From: Streptomyces sp. NRRL F-5727 | GTDB lineage: Bacteria > Actinomycetota > Actinomycetes > Streptomycetales > Streptomycetaceae | Direction of reading: 5' to 3' | DNA length: 64,000 nucleotides | NCBI RefSeq assembly: GCF_000719555.1 | Contig: NZ_JOGX01000010.1 | Span: forward strand, 1 to 64,000 | Shown here: positions 16,820-26,792 of the stretch, in pieces | Layout of the letters: each line of letters opens with the position of its first letter | Numbering within the stretch: position 1 is the stretch's first letter | Notes under the pieces: generated by a model | Told to the model about the DNA's origin: nothing | The model's input: the letters and a program-made list of their open reading frames with translations, nothing else | Database searches by the model: none | Position numbers and translations under genes: made by a program

Positions 16820-17872
16820 ATGCCCAGCAACGCCCGAGCCACCTCCCTCACCCGCCGCGGCATCCTCGCCGCGGGCGGCGCCCTCGGGCTCGGCGCCGTG
16901 CTCGCCGCCTGCGGTGACGGGGACAAGAAGAGCACCGGCTCCTCCTCGTCCGCCTCCGCCAAGTCCGGCTCCTGGGAGTTCAAGGACGACCGCGGCCAGA
17001 CCGTGAAGACCAAGTCGACGCCGAAGAACATCGTCGCCTTCACCGGCATGGCCGCCGCCCTCAAGGACTTCGGCGTCGAGGTCACCGGTGTCTTCGGCCC
17101 GACCTACGTCGAGGACCCGAAGACGAAGGCGAAGAAGCCCGACGTCCAGGCCGGCGACCTCGACATCACCAAGGTGAAGGTCATCGGCAACGTCTGGGGC
17201 GAGTTCAACATCGAGGAGTACCTCAAGCTCCAGCCCGAGGTCCTCATCACCGACATGTGGGAGAAGGACGCCCTCTGGTACGTGCCGGAGGAGCAGAAGG
17301 CCAAGATCCTGAAGATCGCCCCCAGCGTCGCCCTGTGGGCCGCCGGCAAGTCGATGCCGTCCGTCCTCCAGCGCCACGCCGACCTCGCCGCCTCCCTCGG
17401 CGCCGACGTCCAGAGCGAGCAGGTCAAGAAGGACAAGGCCCGCTTCGAGGCCGCCGCCGAGCGCCTGCGCAAGGTCGCCCAGAGCAAGAAGGACATCAAG
17501 GTCCTCATCGGCTCCGGCGCCCCCGACACCTTCTACGTCTCCACCCCGGTCCGCCCGACCGACACCCTCTTCTTCCAGGAGCTGGGCCTCAACATCGTCG
17601 TCCCGAAGAAGCTGGACCCGTCCGGCTGGTTCGAGCTCCTCAGCTGGGAGAACGTCGACGCCTACAAGGCCGACGTCATCCTCCTCGACAACCGCACCGG
17701 CACCCTCCAGCCGGAGCAGCTGAAGGCCAAGCCGACCTGGGCCGCGCTGCCCGCCGTCAAGGCCGGCCAGGTCTTCCCGCGCGTGACCGAGCCGGTCTAC
17801 TCCTACGCCAAGTGCGCCCCGCTCCTGGAGGACCTGGCCACCGCCCTGGAGAACGCGAAGAAGGTGTCCTGA
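16820..17872 (+). CDS. desE: Ferrioxamine-binding lipoprotein DesE
   Basis: Extracytoplasmic siderophore-binding component (FhuD/FepB-like), 350 aa. The N-terminus has a twin-arginine-like TRRG and a lipobox (VLAAC), so it is lipid-anchored at the outer face. The mature part shows helical-backbone binding-protein features: KNIVAFTGMAAALKDFG, the EYLKLQPEVLITDMW region and LLEDLATALENAKKV at the end. It stands behind an iron box, 4 bp before desF and upstream of desABCD. In S. coelicolor, DesE binds ferrioxamines for import; the ABC permease and ATPase genes are not in this window. Confidence 0.93.
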   Translation: MPSNARATSLTRRGILAAGGALGLGAVLAACGDGDKKSTGSSSSASAKSGSWEFKDDRGQTVKTKSTPKNIVAFTGMAAALKDFGVEVTGVFGPTYVEDPKTKAKKPDVQAGDLDITKVKVIGNVWGEFNIEEYLKLQPEVLITDMWEKDALWYVPEEQKAKILKIAPSVALWAAGKSMPSVLQRHADLAASLGADVQSEQVKKDKARFEAAAERLRKVAQSKKDIKVLIGSGAPDTFYVSTPVRPTDTLFFQELGLNIVVPKKLDPSGWFELLSWENVDAYKADVILLDNRTGTLQPEQLKAKPTWAALPAVKAGQVFPRVTEPVYSYAKCAPLLEDLATALENAKKVS

Positions 17873-17876
17873 CCCG

Positions 17877-18749
17877 ATGACGAACGCCGAGACCGCCCCG
17901 TTCCAGTTCTTCTCCCTCCAGGTCGACCGGACGCGGCGGCTCGGCCCGTCGCTGGTCCGTGTGACCTTCACCGGCGAGGACCTGAAGGGCTTCGCCGCCG
18001 GCGGGCGCGACCAGTCGCTCTCGCTCTTCCTGCCGCACCCCGGCCAGGAGGCCCCGGTCCTGCCGCCGCTGGACGACCCCGACATGTACGGGATCCTCGG
18101 CGCGTGGCGGGCCATGCCCGACGACGTCCGGGCCGTGATGCGCTCGTACACCGTCCGCGCCCAGCGCACGGACCCCGTGCACGAGGTCGACATCGACTTC
18201 GCCGTCCACGAGGACGGCGGCCCGGCCTGCCGCTGGGCGCAGCAGGCCAGGCCCGGTGACCGGGTGGTCGTGCTCGGTCCGGCGGTCGCCGACAACACCG
18301 GCGTCCGCTTCCGGCTGCCGGAGGGCGCCGACTCGGTGCTGATCTGGGCGGACGAGACGGCGCTGCCCGCCGCCTCCGCCATCCTGGAGTGGCTGCCGGC
18401 CGAGACCCGCGCCCAGGTCTTCCTCGAAGTGCCCTACTCGGGGGACCGGATGGAGCTGGCCACCGAGGCCGACGCCACGGTCACCTGGCTGGTCCGGGAG
18501 GAGGGCGCGCCCTCCGGTCTGGAGGCGATCGCGGGCGCGGAGCTGCCCGGGGAGTCGCCGTACGTGTGGATCGCGGGCGAGTCCGGCGCGGTCAAGGCGC
18601 TGCGGCGGCACTTCGTGCGCGAGCGCGGGCTCGACCGGCGCCGGGTGACGTTCGTGGGCTACTGGCGCAAGGGGCTGTCGGAGGACGCCCTGCGCGAGGT
18701 GCCGGACGAGACGACGCAGGACGCGGAGCGGGACGAGGCTCAGGCGTAG
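17877..18749 (+). CDS. desF: Siderophore-interacting ferric reductase DesF
   Basis: NAD(P)H/FAD-type siderophore-interacting protein (ViuB family), 290 aa, thought to release iron from imported ferrioxamine by reduction in the cytoplasm. The FAD-binding motif MRSYTVR lies near residue 84, the SIP-family C-terminal domain includes VWIAGESGAVKALRRH, and the signature GYWRKG is near residue 260. Starts at an ATG 4 bp after the desE stop, so it is cotranscribed. A hairpin follows before the desABCD promoter. Confidence 0.92.
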   Translation: MTNAETAPFQFFSLQVDRTRRLGPSLVRVTFTGEDLKGFAAGGRDQSLSLFLPHPGQEAPVLPPLDDPDMYGILGAWRAMPDDVRAVMRSYTVRAQRTDPVHEVDIDFAVHEDGGPACRWAQQARPGDRVVVLGPAVADNTGVRFRLPEGADSVLIWADETALPAASAILEWLPAETRAQVFLEVPYSGDRMELATEADATVTWLVREEGAPSGLEAIAGAELPGESPYVWIAGESGAVKALRRHFVRERGLDRRRVTFVGYWRKGLSEDALREVPDETTQDAERDEAQA

Positions 18750-18763
18750 AAGCCCGACATCCC

Positions 18764-18797
18764 ACGGCCCCTCAACCTTCACCGGTTGGGGGGCCGT
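18764..18797 (+). terminator. Hairpin terminator after desF
   Basis: A 14-bp stem (ACGGCCCCTCAACC with complement, one G-T pair) with a 6-nt loop between desF and the desA iron box. It separates the desEF and desABCD transcripts. Confidence 0.75.
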
Positions 18798-18809
18798 TGT
18801 CGTACTAAA

Positions 18810-18828
18810 TTAGGTTAGGCTAACCTTA
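18810..18828. promoter_or_regulatory. Iron box upstream of desABCD
   Basis: TTAGGTTAGGCTAACCTTA matches the 19-bp DmdR1/IdeR iron-box consensus almost perfectly. It lies 54 bp upstream of desA and should repress siderophore synthesis when iron is ample. Confidence 0.95.
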
Positions 18829-18881
18829 CTTCGACATGGCCGGTTGTAGACCGCGTCCCCTCATCCCGGAAGGGCCCCCAC

Positions 18882-20321
18882 ATGCGTTCGCACCTGCTCA
18901 ACGACACGACGGCGGAGAGCTACCGACGCTCCGTCACCGAAGGGGTCGAGCGGGTGGCGAGGAAACTCGCCACGACGCGCGGCCCGTTCACCGGCGTCAC
19001 CCCCGCCGAACTGGCGCCCGTGATCGACGCCGTGGACCTCGACCGTCCCCTCGGTGACGCCTCCGCCGCCCTCGACGAGCTGGAGGACGTCTACCTCCGC
19101 GACGCGGTCTACTTCCACCACCCCCGCTACCTCGGCCACCTCAACTGCCCGGTCGTGATCCCCGCCGTCCTCGGCGAGGCGGTCCTCTCGGCGGTCAACT
19201 CCTCCCTCGACACCTGGGACCAGTCCGCCGGCGGCACGCTCATCGAGCGCAAGCTCATCGACTGGACCGCCGCCCGCATCGGCCTCGGCCCGCTCGCCGA
19301 CGGCGTCTTCACCAGCGGCGGCACCCAGTCCAACCTGCAGGCGCTGCTGCTCGCCCGCGAGGAGGCCGGCACCGCCGACCTGTCGAAGCTCCGCATCTTC
19401 TCCTCCGAGTGCAGCCACTTCTCCGTCCAGAAGTCGGCCACCCTCCTCGGCCTCGGCCACGACGCCGTCATCTCGATCCCGGTCGACAAGAACAAGCGGA
19501 TGCAGTCCGTCGTCCTCGCCGCCGAGCTGGAGACCTGCCGCGCCGAGGGCCTCGTCCCGATGGCGATCGTCGCCACCGCCGGCACCACCGACTTCGGCTC
19601 CATCGACCCGCTCCCCGAGATCGCCGCCCTCGCCGAGGAGTACGGCGCCTGGATGCACGTCGACGCCGCCTACGGCTGCGGACTGCTCGCCTCCCTCAAG
19701 CGCCGCCACCTCCTCGACGGCATCGAGCGCGCCGACTCCGTCACCGTCGACTACCACAAGTCGTTCTTCCAGCCGGTCAGTTCCTCCGCCGTGCTGGTCC
19801 GCGACGGGGCCACCCTGCGCCACGCCACCTACCACGCGGACTACCTCAACCCGCGACGCACGATCGCCGAGCAGATCCCCAACCAGGTCGACAAGTCGCT
19901 CCAGACCACCCGCCGCTTCGACGCCCTCAAGCTGTGGATGACCCTGCGCGTCATGGGCGCCGACGGCGTCGGCGAGCTCTTCGACGAGGTCTGCGACCTG
20001 GCCGCCGCCGGATTCGACCTGATCGCCGCCGACCCCCGCTACGACGTGGTCGTGGAGCCGCAGCTGTCCACCCTCGTCTACCGCTACATCCCCGAGGCCG
20101 TCACCTCGCCCGCCGAGATCGACCGGGCCAACCTCTACGCCCGCAAGGCGCTCTTCGCCTCCGGCGAGGCCGTCGTCGCCGGCACCAAGGTCGACGGCCG
20201 CCAGTACCTCAAGTTCACCTTGCTCAACCCCGAGACCACGGTGTCCGACATCGCCGCCGTCCTCGATCTGATCGCCGGCCACGCCGAGCAGTACCTGGGA
20301 GAGAACCTTGTCCACGCCTGA
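18882..20321 (+). CDS. desA: Lysine decarboxylase DesA (desferrioxamine)
   Basis: PLP-dependent group II decarboxylase converting lysine to cadaverine, the first step of desferrioxamine synthesis; 479 aa, a normal length. The PLP lysine is K293 in [31 protein letters not shown] and HVDAAYGCG are further fold-type I motifs. ATG start after a GGAAGG-type site. First gene of the desABCD operon behind the iron box. Its 3' end overlaps desB by 14 nt. Confidence 0.96.
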   Translation: MRSHLLNDTTAESYRRSVTEGVERVARKLATTRGPFTGVTPAELAPVIDAVDLDRPLGDASAALDELEDVYLRDAVYFHHPRYLGHLNCPVVIPAVLGEAVLSAVNSSLDTWDQSAGGTLIERKLIDWTAARIGLGPLADGVFTSGGTQSNLQALLLAREEAGTADLSKLRIFSSECSHFSVQKSATLLGLGHDAVISIPVDKNKRMQSVVLAAELETCRAEGLVPMAIVATAGTTDFGSIDPLPEIAALAEEYGAWMHVDAAYGCGLLASLKRRHLLDGIERADSVTVDYHKSFFQPVSSSAVLVRDGATLRHATYHADYLNPRRTIAEQIPNQVDKSLQTTRRFDALKLWMTLRVMGADGVGELFDEVCDLAAAGFDLIAADPRYDVVVEPQLSTLVYRYIPEAVTSPAEIDRANLYARKALFASGEAVVAGTKVDGRQYLKFTLLNPETTVSDIAAVLDLIAGHAEQYLGENLVHA

Positions 20322-21591
20322 GAGCGCTGAGATCCACGACTTCATCGGGATCGGGCTCGGTCCGTTCAACCTCGGACTCGCCTGCCTGACCGAACCCATC
20401 GAGGAGCTGAACGGCCTCTTCCTGGAGTCCAAGCCGGACTTCGAGTGGCACTCGGGGATGTTCCTCGACGGCGCCCACCTCCAGACGCCGTTCATGTCGG
20501 ACCTGGTGACCCTCGCCGACCCGACCTCGCCGTTCTCCTTCCTCAACTACCTGAAGGAGAAGGGGCGGCTGTACTCGTTCTACATCCGCGAGAACTTCTA
20601 CCCGCTGCGCGCCGAGTACAACGACTACTGCCGCTGGGCCGCCAACCGGGTCACCTCGGTCCGCTTCGACACCACCGTCTCCTCCGTCGCCTACGACGAG
20701 GCCGCCGAGGTGTACGTCGTCACCACCGAGGCCGGAGAGACGTTCCGCGCCCGCCGGATCGTCCTCGGCACCGGCACCCCGCCCTACGTCCCCGACTCCT
20801 GCCGGGAACTGGGCGGCGACCTCATCCACAACTCGCGCTACATGGCCCACAAGGAAGCCCTCCAGCGCAAGAAGTCGATCACGATCGTCGGCAGCGGCCA
20901 GTCCGCCGCCGAGATCTACTACGACCTCCTGTCCGAGATCGACGTCCACGGCTACAAGCTCAACTGGGTGACCCGCTCCCCGCGCTTCTTCCCGCTGGAG
21001 TACACCAAGCTCACCCTGGAGATGACCTCCCCCGAGTACGTGGACTACTTCCACGGCCTCCCCGAGGAGACCCGCTACCGCCTGGAGTCCCAGCAGAAGG
21101 GCCTCTTCAAGGGCATCAACGGCGACCTCATCGACGGCATCTTCGACCTGCTCTACCAGAAGAACTTCGCCGGCCCGGTGCCCACCCGGCTGCTCACCAA
21201 CTCGGCGCTGCACACCGCCTCGTACGACGAGGCCGGCGGCACGTACACCCTCGGCTTCCGCCAGGAGGAGCAGGAGAAGGAGTACGAGATCGAGACCGAG
21301 GGCCTGATCCTCGCGACCGGCTACAAGTACACCGTCCCCGCCTTCCTGGAGCCGCTGAAGGACCGGCTGCGCTTCGACGGCCAGGGCCGCTTCGACGTGG
21401 CCCGCAACTACGCGGTCGACACCACGGGCCGCCAGGTCTTCCTCCAGAACGCCGGTGTCCACACCCACTCGATCACCTCGCCCGACCTGGGCATGGGGGC
21501 GTACCGCAACGCCTACATCATCCGCGAGATGCTGGGCTCCGAGTACTACCCCGTCGAGAAGACCATCGCGTTCCAGGAGTTCGCCGTATGA
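20308..21591 (+). CDS. desB: Cadaverine N-monooxygenase DesB
   Basis: FAD/NADPH-dependent N-hydroxylase of the lysine/ornithine monooxygenase family, 427 aa; hydroxylates cadaverine. The FAD motif [12 protein letters not shown] is at residues 14-25 and an NADPH motif ([17 protein letters not shown]) lies near 192. The start is a TTG at 20308 inside the end of desA, supported by a GGGAGAG ribosome-binding site and by the conserved N-terminus. The stop overlaps the desC start (ATGA), so translation is coupled. Confidence 0.95.
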   Translation: MSTPESAEIHDFIGIGLGPFNLGLACLTEPIEELNGLFLESKPDFEWHSGMFLDGAHLQTPFMSDLVTLADPTSPFSFLNYLKEKGRLYSFYIRENFYPLRAEYNDYCRWAANRVTSVRFDTTVSSVAYDEAAEVYVVTTEAGETFRARRIVLGTGTPPYVPDSCRELGGDLIHNSRYMAHKEALQRKKSITIVGSGQSAAEIYYDLLSEIDVHGYKLNWVTRSPRFFPLEYTKLTLEMTSPEYVDYFHGLPEETRYRLESQQKGLFKGINGDLIDGIFDLLYQKNFAGPVPTRLLTNSALHTASYDEAGGTYTLGFRQEEQEKEYEIETEGLILATGYKYTVPAFLEPLKDRLRFDGQGRFDVARNYAVDTTGRQVFLQNAGVHTHSITSPDLGMGAYRNAYIIREMLGSEYYPVEKTIAFQEFAV

Positions 21592-22118
21592 CCGTCCAGA
21601 TCCGCCCCCTCGACCCGCTGCAGGACGCGGAGCTGATCCACCCCTGGGTCACCGACGCCAAGGCCGCGTTCTGGATGATGCAGGACGCACAGCTCCAGGA
21701 CGTCGAGCGCGCCTACATGGAGATCGCCGCCCACCCGCACCACGACGCCTTCATCGGCCTCGTCGACGGGGAGCCCGCCTTCCTCATGGAGCGGTACGAC
21801 CCCTCCCAGGTGGAGCTGGTCGGCCTGTACGAGGCGCAGCCCGGCGACGTCGGCATGCACTTCCTCGTCGCGCCCACCGACACCCCCGTGCACGGCTTCA
21901 CCCGCAAGGTGATCACGGCCGTCATGACCGAGCTGTTCGCCGACCCGGCGACCGCCCGCGTGGTCGTGGAGCCCGACGTCCGCAACAAGGCCGTCCACGC
22001 GCTCAACGAGGCCGTCGGCTTCGTGCCCGACCGCGAGATCCAGAAGCCGGAGAAGACGGCGCTGCTGAGCTTCTGCACCCGCGCCCAGTTCGAGACCGCC
22101 GTCGGAGCCCTGATATGA
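21588..22118 (+). CDS. desC: Acyl-CoA N-acyltransferase DesC
   Basis: GNAT-fold acyltransferase of the RhbD/AlcB siderophore type, 176 aa. It adds an acetyl or succinyl group to N-hydroxycadaverine to give the hydroxamic acid. Typical elements are [16 protein letters not shown] at the start, [17 protein letters not shown] in the middle and [22 protein letters not shown] near the acetyl-CoA site. The ATG at 21588 overlaps the desB stop; its own stop overlaps the desD ATG by 4 nt. Confidence 0.95.
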   Translation: MTVQIRPLDPLQDAELIHPWVTDAKAAFWMMQDAQLQDVERAYMEIAAHPHHDAFIGLVDGEPAFLMERYDPSQVELVGLYEAQPGDVGMHFLVAPTDTPVHGFTRKVITAVMTELFADPATARVVVEPDVRNKAVHALNEAVGFVPDREIQKPEKTALLSFCTRAQFETAVGALI

Positions 22119-23884
22119 ACGCCGTCGCGCACCTCACCCCCGACCGCTGGGCCGCCGCCAACCGCGCGCTGATCCGCAAGGGCCTCGCCGAGTTCGCCCA
22201 CGAGCGGCTGCTGAACCCGCAGGAGCTGGGCGACTCCCGCTACCGCGTGCTGAGCGACGACGGCGCCACCGAGTACCGCTTCACGGCGGACCGGTTCGCC
22301 CTCGACCACTGGCAGGTCTACCCCGAGTCGATCAGCCGGCACCGCGGCGACGAGCAGCTGCCGCTGGACGCCCTCCAGTTCGTCACCGAGCTGCGCGGCG
22401 CGCTGGGCCTCAGCGACGAGATCCTCCCCGTCTACCTGGAGGAGATCTCCTCCACCCTGGCCGGCACCGCCTACAAGGCGACCAAGCCCCAGATCCCCGC
22501 CGCCGAACTGGCCCGCGCCGACTTCCAGGCCATCGAGACCGGGATGACCGAGGGCCACCCCTGCTTCGTCGCCAACAACGGCCGCCTCGGCTTCGGCGTC
22601 GACGAGTACCGCGCCTACGCCCCCGAGGCCGCGAGCCCGATCCACCTGGTGTGGCTGGCCGCCCGCCGCGACCGGGCCGCCTTCACCGCCGGCGCCGGCA
22701 TCGAGTACGAGACCTTCATCCGCGCCGAACTGGGCGACGCGGCCGTGGACCGCTACGCCGGGATCCTCGCCGAGCGCGGCCTGGACCTCGCCGACTACCT
22801 CCTCATGCCGGTCCACCCCTGGCAGTGGTGGAACAAGCTGTCGGTGACCTTCGCCGCCGAGGTGGCGCAGCAGCGCCTGGTGTACCTGGGCGAGGGCGAC
22901 GACGCCTATCTGGCGCAGCAGTCGATCCGTACCTTCTTCAACACCGCCGACCCGGCCAAGCACTACGTGAAGACCGCCCTGTCGGTCCTCAACATGGGCT
23001 TCATGCGGGGCCTCTCGGCCGCGTACATGGAGGCCACGCCCGCCATCAACGACTGGCTGGCGCAGCTCATCGAGTCGGATTCGGTCCTCCGGGCGGCCCG
23101 GTTCTCGATCATCCGGGAGCGGGCGGCGGCCGGCTACCGGCACCTGGAGTACGAGGCCGCGACGGACCGCTACTCGCCGTACCGCAAGATGCTGGCGGCG
23201 CTCTGGCGCGAGTCGCCGGTGGAGCGGCTCGCCGAGGGCGAGCGGCTGGCCACGATGGCCTCCCTGCTGCACGTCGACCACGCCGGCGCGTCCTTCGCGG
23301 GCGCCCTGATCAAGGACTCGGGCCTGGCGCCCGAGGAGTGGCTGCGGAAGTACCTCGACGCCTACCTGCTGCCGATCCTGCACTGCTTCTACGCCTACGA
23401 CCTGGTCTACATGCCGCACGGCGAGAACGTGATCCTGGTCCTGGACGAGCGCGGCGCGGTCGACCGGGCGATCTTCAAGGACATCGCCGAGGAGATCTGC
23501 GTGATGGACCCGCAGGCGGTCCTGCCGCCGGCGGTCGAGCGGATCCGCGCCGAGGTCCCGGAGGACATGAAGCTGCTGTCCGTCTTCACGGACGTCTTCG
23601 ACTGCTTCTTCCGCTTCCTGGGCGCGACCCTGGCGGCCGAGGGCACGGTCACTGAGGACGTCTTCTGGCGGACGGTCGCGGAGTCCGTCAAGGGCTACCA
23701 GGACTCCAAGCCGGAGCTGGCGGACCGCTTCGCGCAGTACGACATGTTCGCGGAGACCTTCGCCCTCTCCGCCCTCAACCGCCTCCAGCTGCGCAACAAC
23801 AAGCAGATGGTGGACCTGGCGGACCCGTCGGCGGCCCTCCAGCTCGTCGGCGACCTGGTGAACCCGATCGCCCGGTACGCCTGA
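22115..23884 (+). CDS. desD: Desferrioxamine synthetase DesD (NIS synthetase)
   Basis: NRPS-independent siderophore synthetase of the IucA/IucC family, 589 aa. It uses ATP to join hydroxysuccinyl-cadaverine units and close the macrocycle to desferrioxamine E, or makes B with acetylated units. ATP-site motifs include EGHPCFVANNGRLGF near residue 148 and LLMPVHPWQWW near 228. The C-terminal FhuF-like region contains HCFYAYDLVYMPHGENVILV, with the active-site His and Asn. Last gene of the coupled operon; no exporter gene follows. Confidence 0.96.
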   Translation: MNAVAHLTPDRWAAANRALIRKGLAEFAHERLLNPQELGDSRYRVLSDDGATEYRFTADRFALDHWQVYPESISRHRGDEQLPLDALQFVTELRGALGLSDEILPVYLEEISSTLAGTAYKATKPQIPAAELARADFQAIETGMTEGHPCFVANNGRLGFGVDEYRAYAPEAASPIHLVWLAARRDRAAFTAGAGIEYETFIRAELGDAAVDRYAGILAERGLDLADYLLMPVHPWQWWNKLSVTFAAEVAQQRLVYLGEGDDAYLAQQSIRTFFNTADPAKHYVKTALSVLNMGFMRGLSAAYMEATPAINDWLAQLIESDSVLRAARFSIIRERAAAGYRHLEYEAATDRYSPYRKMLAALWRESPVERLAEGERLATMASLLHVDHAGASFAGALIKDSGLAPEEWLRKYLDAYLLPILHCFYAYDLVYMPHGENVILVLDERGAVDRAIFKDIAEEICVMDPQAVLPPAVERIRAEVPEDMKLLSVFTDVFDCFFRFLGATLAAEGTVTEDVFWRTVAESVKGYQDSKPELADRFAQYDMFAETFALSALNRLQLRNNKQMVDLADPSAALQLVGDLVNPIARYA

Positions 23885-24040
23885 CGGCGACACCCCCGAG
23901 ACCGGCGCGGGTCCTGGCGGAGTACGGTCCTCCGCCAGGGCCCGCGTTGTCGTTCCCCACTGCTCCTGACGGGGTGCCGGGACCCCGCGCAGCGGCGCGC
24001 CGCCGCGACCGGGCCACGGCCCCCGCCCAGGGTGGACGGG

Positions 24041-25567
24041 ATGACGACCCCCGAAGCGAGCGCCCTTCCGCGGTCCCCGAGCGGCACCCGGCATCCCGGC
24101 GACCCCCGGCCGCCGGGCCGGGCGTGGCCCCTGGCCGCCGTCGCCGTGGCCTTCGTCCTCGCCCAACTCGCCCTGGCCGTACCGGGAACCGGGCTCGGCT
24201 GGGACGAGGCGGTGTACGTCAGCCAGGTCGGCGGCAACGCCCCGCCCGCCTACTTCAGCGCGCCCCGCGCCCGCGGCATCAGCTATCTCGTCGCCCCCGT
24301 GGCCGCGTTCACCGCCTCCACCGGCGTCATCCGGCTCTACCTCGCCCTGCTCTCCGGGGCCGCGCTGCTCGGCGTGCTGTGGCTGTGGCGGGCGGTGCTG
24401 CCGGTGCGGGTGCTCGCCCTCGCGGGCGCCCTCTTCGCCGGGCTGTGGGTGACCCTCTTCTACGGGCCGCGCGTGATGCCCAACCTGTGGTGCGCCTTCG
24501 GGGCGCTCGCGGCCGTCGGCTGCTTCCTGCGCGCGGTCGCCCCGCCCGGCCGGGGGCGGCGGGACCGCCGGGCGGTGCCCGGGCTCGGCGCCGCCGTCGC
24601 AGCCGTCACGCTGCTGCGCCCGGCCGACGGGCTCTGGCTCGCGCTGCCGCTGCTCGCCGCCGCGCTCCTGGTCCCGGCCTGGCGCCGCCCCGCCCCGCCG
24701 GTGGCGACGGCCGCCGGACTGGTGCTCGGCGCGGTCCCCTGGGTCGTGGAGGCGTACACCTCGTACGGCGGCCTCGCCGCGCGGCTGCACCGCGCCGGGG
24801 AGATCCAGGGCACCCTGGGCTGGTACTTCTCCGTCGACGACCACGTGCGGGCGCTGGCCGGCCGCACCCTGTGCCGGCCGTGCGACGTGCCCTGGGAGCA
24901 TCCGTGGACGGCGCTGTGGTGGTGCGCGCTGCCGCTCCTGGTCGCCGGCGGCTTCGCCGCCGCCGTCCGGGCCGGGCGGGGCACCGCCGCCGTGCTCGCG
25001 ACCGCCACCGCCGCCTCGCTGGCGTTCCCGTACCTCTTCACGATCGGCTACGCGGCCCCGCGCTTCCTGCTGCCCGCCTACGCCCTGCTGGCCCTGCCGG
25101 CCGCCGAGGGCGTCCTGGCCGTGACCGGCGCGGTGCGGCCGGCCCGCCGGCGGCTCGTCGCGGGGCTGCTCGCCGCCGTCTTCCTCGCCCATCTGGCGGT
25201 GCAGTACGCCGTCCTCGACCGGACCGTCGGCTACAGCCGCTCCGTCCGCGCCCAGTTCACCGGCGTCGCCGCCGCCCTGCGCGGACTCGGCGTCCGCCCG
25301 CCCTGCACGGTCACCGGCCGCGAGTACGTGCCGATCGGCTACTACACCGGCTGCTCCTCCCGCCAGCCGCGCGGCCACGACGGCAGCATCACCGAGGCCG
25401 GCCTCGCCGAGCTCGCCCGGCACCGGCCGCTCGCCGTCGTCGTCCACGCGGGCAAGGCCCCGCCCGCCTACGCCGCGGGCTGGCCCGTCACCCGCCTCCC
25501 CTCCGCCCCCGGCTGGCGCGCCTTCGACGCCTACGTGTCGCCGGGCGCCCGCCCCGAAACCGGCTGA
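24041..25567 (+). CDS. Polytopic membrane glycosyltransferase-like protein (GT-C type)
   Basis: About 508 aa with 9-11 hydrophobic segments. The first periplasmic loop begins GLGWDEAVYVSQVGGN; an acidic pair at this place is typical of GT-C enzymes (ArnT/PMT/mannosyltransferase) that use lipid-linked sugars. A long C-terminal extracytoplasmic part (TVTGREYVPIGYYTGCSS) follows the last segment. I start at the ATG at 24041; a GTG three codons earlier is possible. The gene stands alone after the des operon and ends in a strong terminator. Substrate unknown. Confidence 0.7.
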   Translation: MTTPEASALPRSPSGTRHPGDPRPPGRAWPLAAVAVAFVLAQLALAVPGTGLGWDEAVYVSQVGGNAPPAYFSAPRARGISYLVAPVAAFTASTGVIRLYLALLSGAALLGVLWLWRAVLPVRVLALAGALFAGLWVTLFYGPRVMPNLWCAFGALAAVGCFLRAVAPPGRGRRDRRAVPGLGAAVAAVTLLRPADGLWLALPLLAAALLVPAWRRPAPPVATAAGLVLGAVPWVVEAYTSYGGLAARLHRAGEIQGTLGWYFSVDDHVRALAGRTLCRPCDVPWEHPWTALWWCALPLLVAGGFAAAVRAGRGTAAVLATATAASLAFPYLFTIGYAAPRFLLPAYALLALPAAEGVLAVTGAVRPARRRLVAGLLAAVFLAHLAVQYAVLDRTVGYSRSVRAQFTGVAAALRGLGVRPPCTVTGREYVPIGYYTGCSSRQPRGHDGSITEAGLAELARHRPLAVVVHAGKAPPAYAAGWPVTRLPSAPGWRAFDAYVSPGARPETG

Positions 25568-25568
25568 C

Positions 25569-25610
25569 GCCCGCGCCCGCCGCACACGGTTCGGTGCGGC
25601 GGGCGCGGGC
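25569..25610. terminator. Bidirectional hairpin terminator
   Basis: A 17-bp perfect stem (GCCCGCGCCCGCCGCAC with complement) and an 8-nt loop between two convergent genes. Confidence 0.75.
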
Positions 25611-25629
25611 GCGGGGGAGCGGGCGGTGC

Positions 25630-26790
25630 TCAGCCGGCGAAGCCGAGCTCCCGGGCGATCAGCATGCGCTGGACCTCGCTGGTGCCCTCGCCGATCTCCA
25701 GGATCTTGGAGTCGCGCCACATGCGGGCCACCGGGTACTCGTTCATGAAGCCGTAGCCGCCGTGGATCTGGGTGGCCTCGCGGGCGTTGTCGACGGCGAC
25801 CGTGGAGGAGTACAGCTTGGCGATGGCCGCCTCCTTCTTGAAGGGCTCGCCCATGACCAAGCGGGAGGCGGCGTCGCGCCAGCCGATGCGGGCCATGTGG
25901 GCGCGCGTCTCCATGTCGGCGAGCTTGAACTGGATGGCCTGGTTGTCGCCGATCGCACGGCCGAAGGCGTGACGTTCCTTCGCGTACTTCACCGACTCGT
26001 CGACGCAGCCCTGGGCGAGGCCCGTGGCGAGGGCGGCGATGGCGACGCGGCCCTCGTCGAGGATGCGGAGGAACTGGGCGTAGCCGCGGCCCTCCTCGCC
26101 GAGCAGGTTCTCCACCGGGACGCGGACGTCGTCGAAGGAGAGCTCGCGGGTGTCCGAGGCGTTCCAGCCGACCTTCGAGTAGGGCGCGGCGACGGTGAAG
26201 CCGGGGGTGCCGGAGGGGACGATGATCGAGGAGATCAGCGGCCGGCCGTCGGGCTTGCGGCCGGTGACCGCGGTGACCGTCACCAGACCGGTGATGTCGG
26301 TGCCGGAGTTGGTGATGAAGCACTTCGAGCCGTTGATGACCCAGTGGTCGCCGTCCCGGACGGCCGTGGTGCGGGTGCCGCCCGCGTCGGAGCCCGCGCC
26401 CGGCTCGGTGAGGCCGAAGGCGCCCAGCATCTCGCCGGCGCAGAGCTTCGGCAGCCACTGCCGCTTCTGCTCCTCGGTGCCGAAGAGGTGCAGCGGCATG
26501 GCGCCGAGGGAGACGCCCGCCTCCAGGGTGATGGCCACCGAGGAGTCGACCCGGGCCAGCTCCTCCAGGGCGATGCCGAGGGCGAGGTAGTCGCCGCCCA
26601 TGCCGCCGTACTCCTCCGGGAACGGCAGCCCGAAGAGGCCCATGCGGCCCATCTCGGCGACGATCTCGTACGGGAACTCGTGCCGCTCGTAGTAGTCGCC
26701 GATCTTCGGCGCCACCACGTCGTGGGCGAACTGCTCGACGGTACGGCGGAGTTCCTCGTGCTCTGCGGAGAGCCGGTGGTCGAGGGTCAT
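25630..26790 (-). CDS. Acyl-CoA dehydrogenase, probably isovaleryl-CoA (AcdH type)
   Basis: FAD-dependent acyl-CoA dehydrogenase of 386 aa. Motifs: [14 protein letters not shown] (substrate and FAD contacts), [14 protein letters not shown], and the C-terminal [35 protein letters not shown] split over the FAD-binding helix. The catalytic Glu of this family lies just before the GxGT stretch (EIGEGTSE). Last gene of an operon with HMG-CoA lyase and a biotin carboxylase pair, so the likely reaction is isovaleryl-CoA to 3-methylcrotonyl-CoA in leucine breakdown. Streptomyces AcdH, active on branched-chain acyl-CoAs, is the probable counterpart. Confidence 0.9.
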   Translation of the reverse strand: MTLDHRLSAEHEELRRTVEQFAHDVVAPKIGDYYERHEFPYEIVAEMGRMGLFGLPFPEEYGGMGGDYLALGIALEELARVDSSVAITLEAGVSLGAMPLHLFGTEEQKRQWLPKLCAGEMLGAFGLTEPGAGSDAGGTRTTAVRDGDHWVINGSKCFITNSGTDITGLVTVTAVTGRKPDGRPLISSIIVPSGTPGFTVAAPYSKVGWNASDTRELSFDDVRVPVENLLGEEGRGYAQFLRILDEGRVAIAALATGLAQGCVDESVKYAKERHAFGRAIGDNQAIQFKLADMETRAHMARIGWRDAASRLVMGEPFKKEAAIAKLYSSTVAVDNAREATQIHGGYGFMNEYPVARMWRDSKILEIGEGTSEVQRMLIARELGFAG

Positions 26791-26792
26791 GC

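Noticed and set aside
24041..25567. Desferrioxamine exporter
   Set aside because: Although it follows desD, it lacks exporter motifs, has a GT-C-like acidic loop, and no iron box or operon link is seen.
21713..26458. 1581-aa minus-strand open frame across desC, desD and the membrane protein
   Set aside because: It is an artefact of antisense frames lacking stops in GC-rich DNA; it overlaps several certain genes and has a low-complexity sequence.
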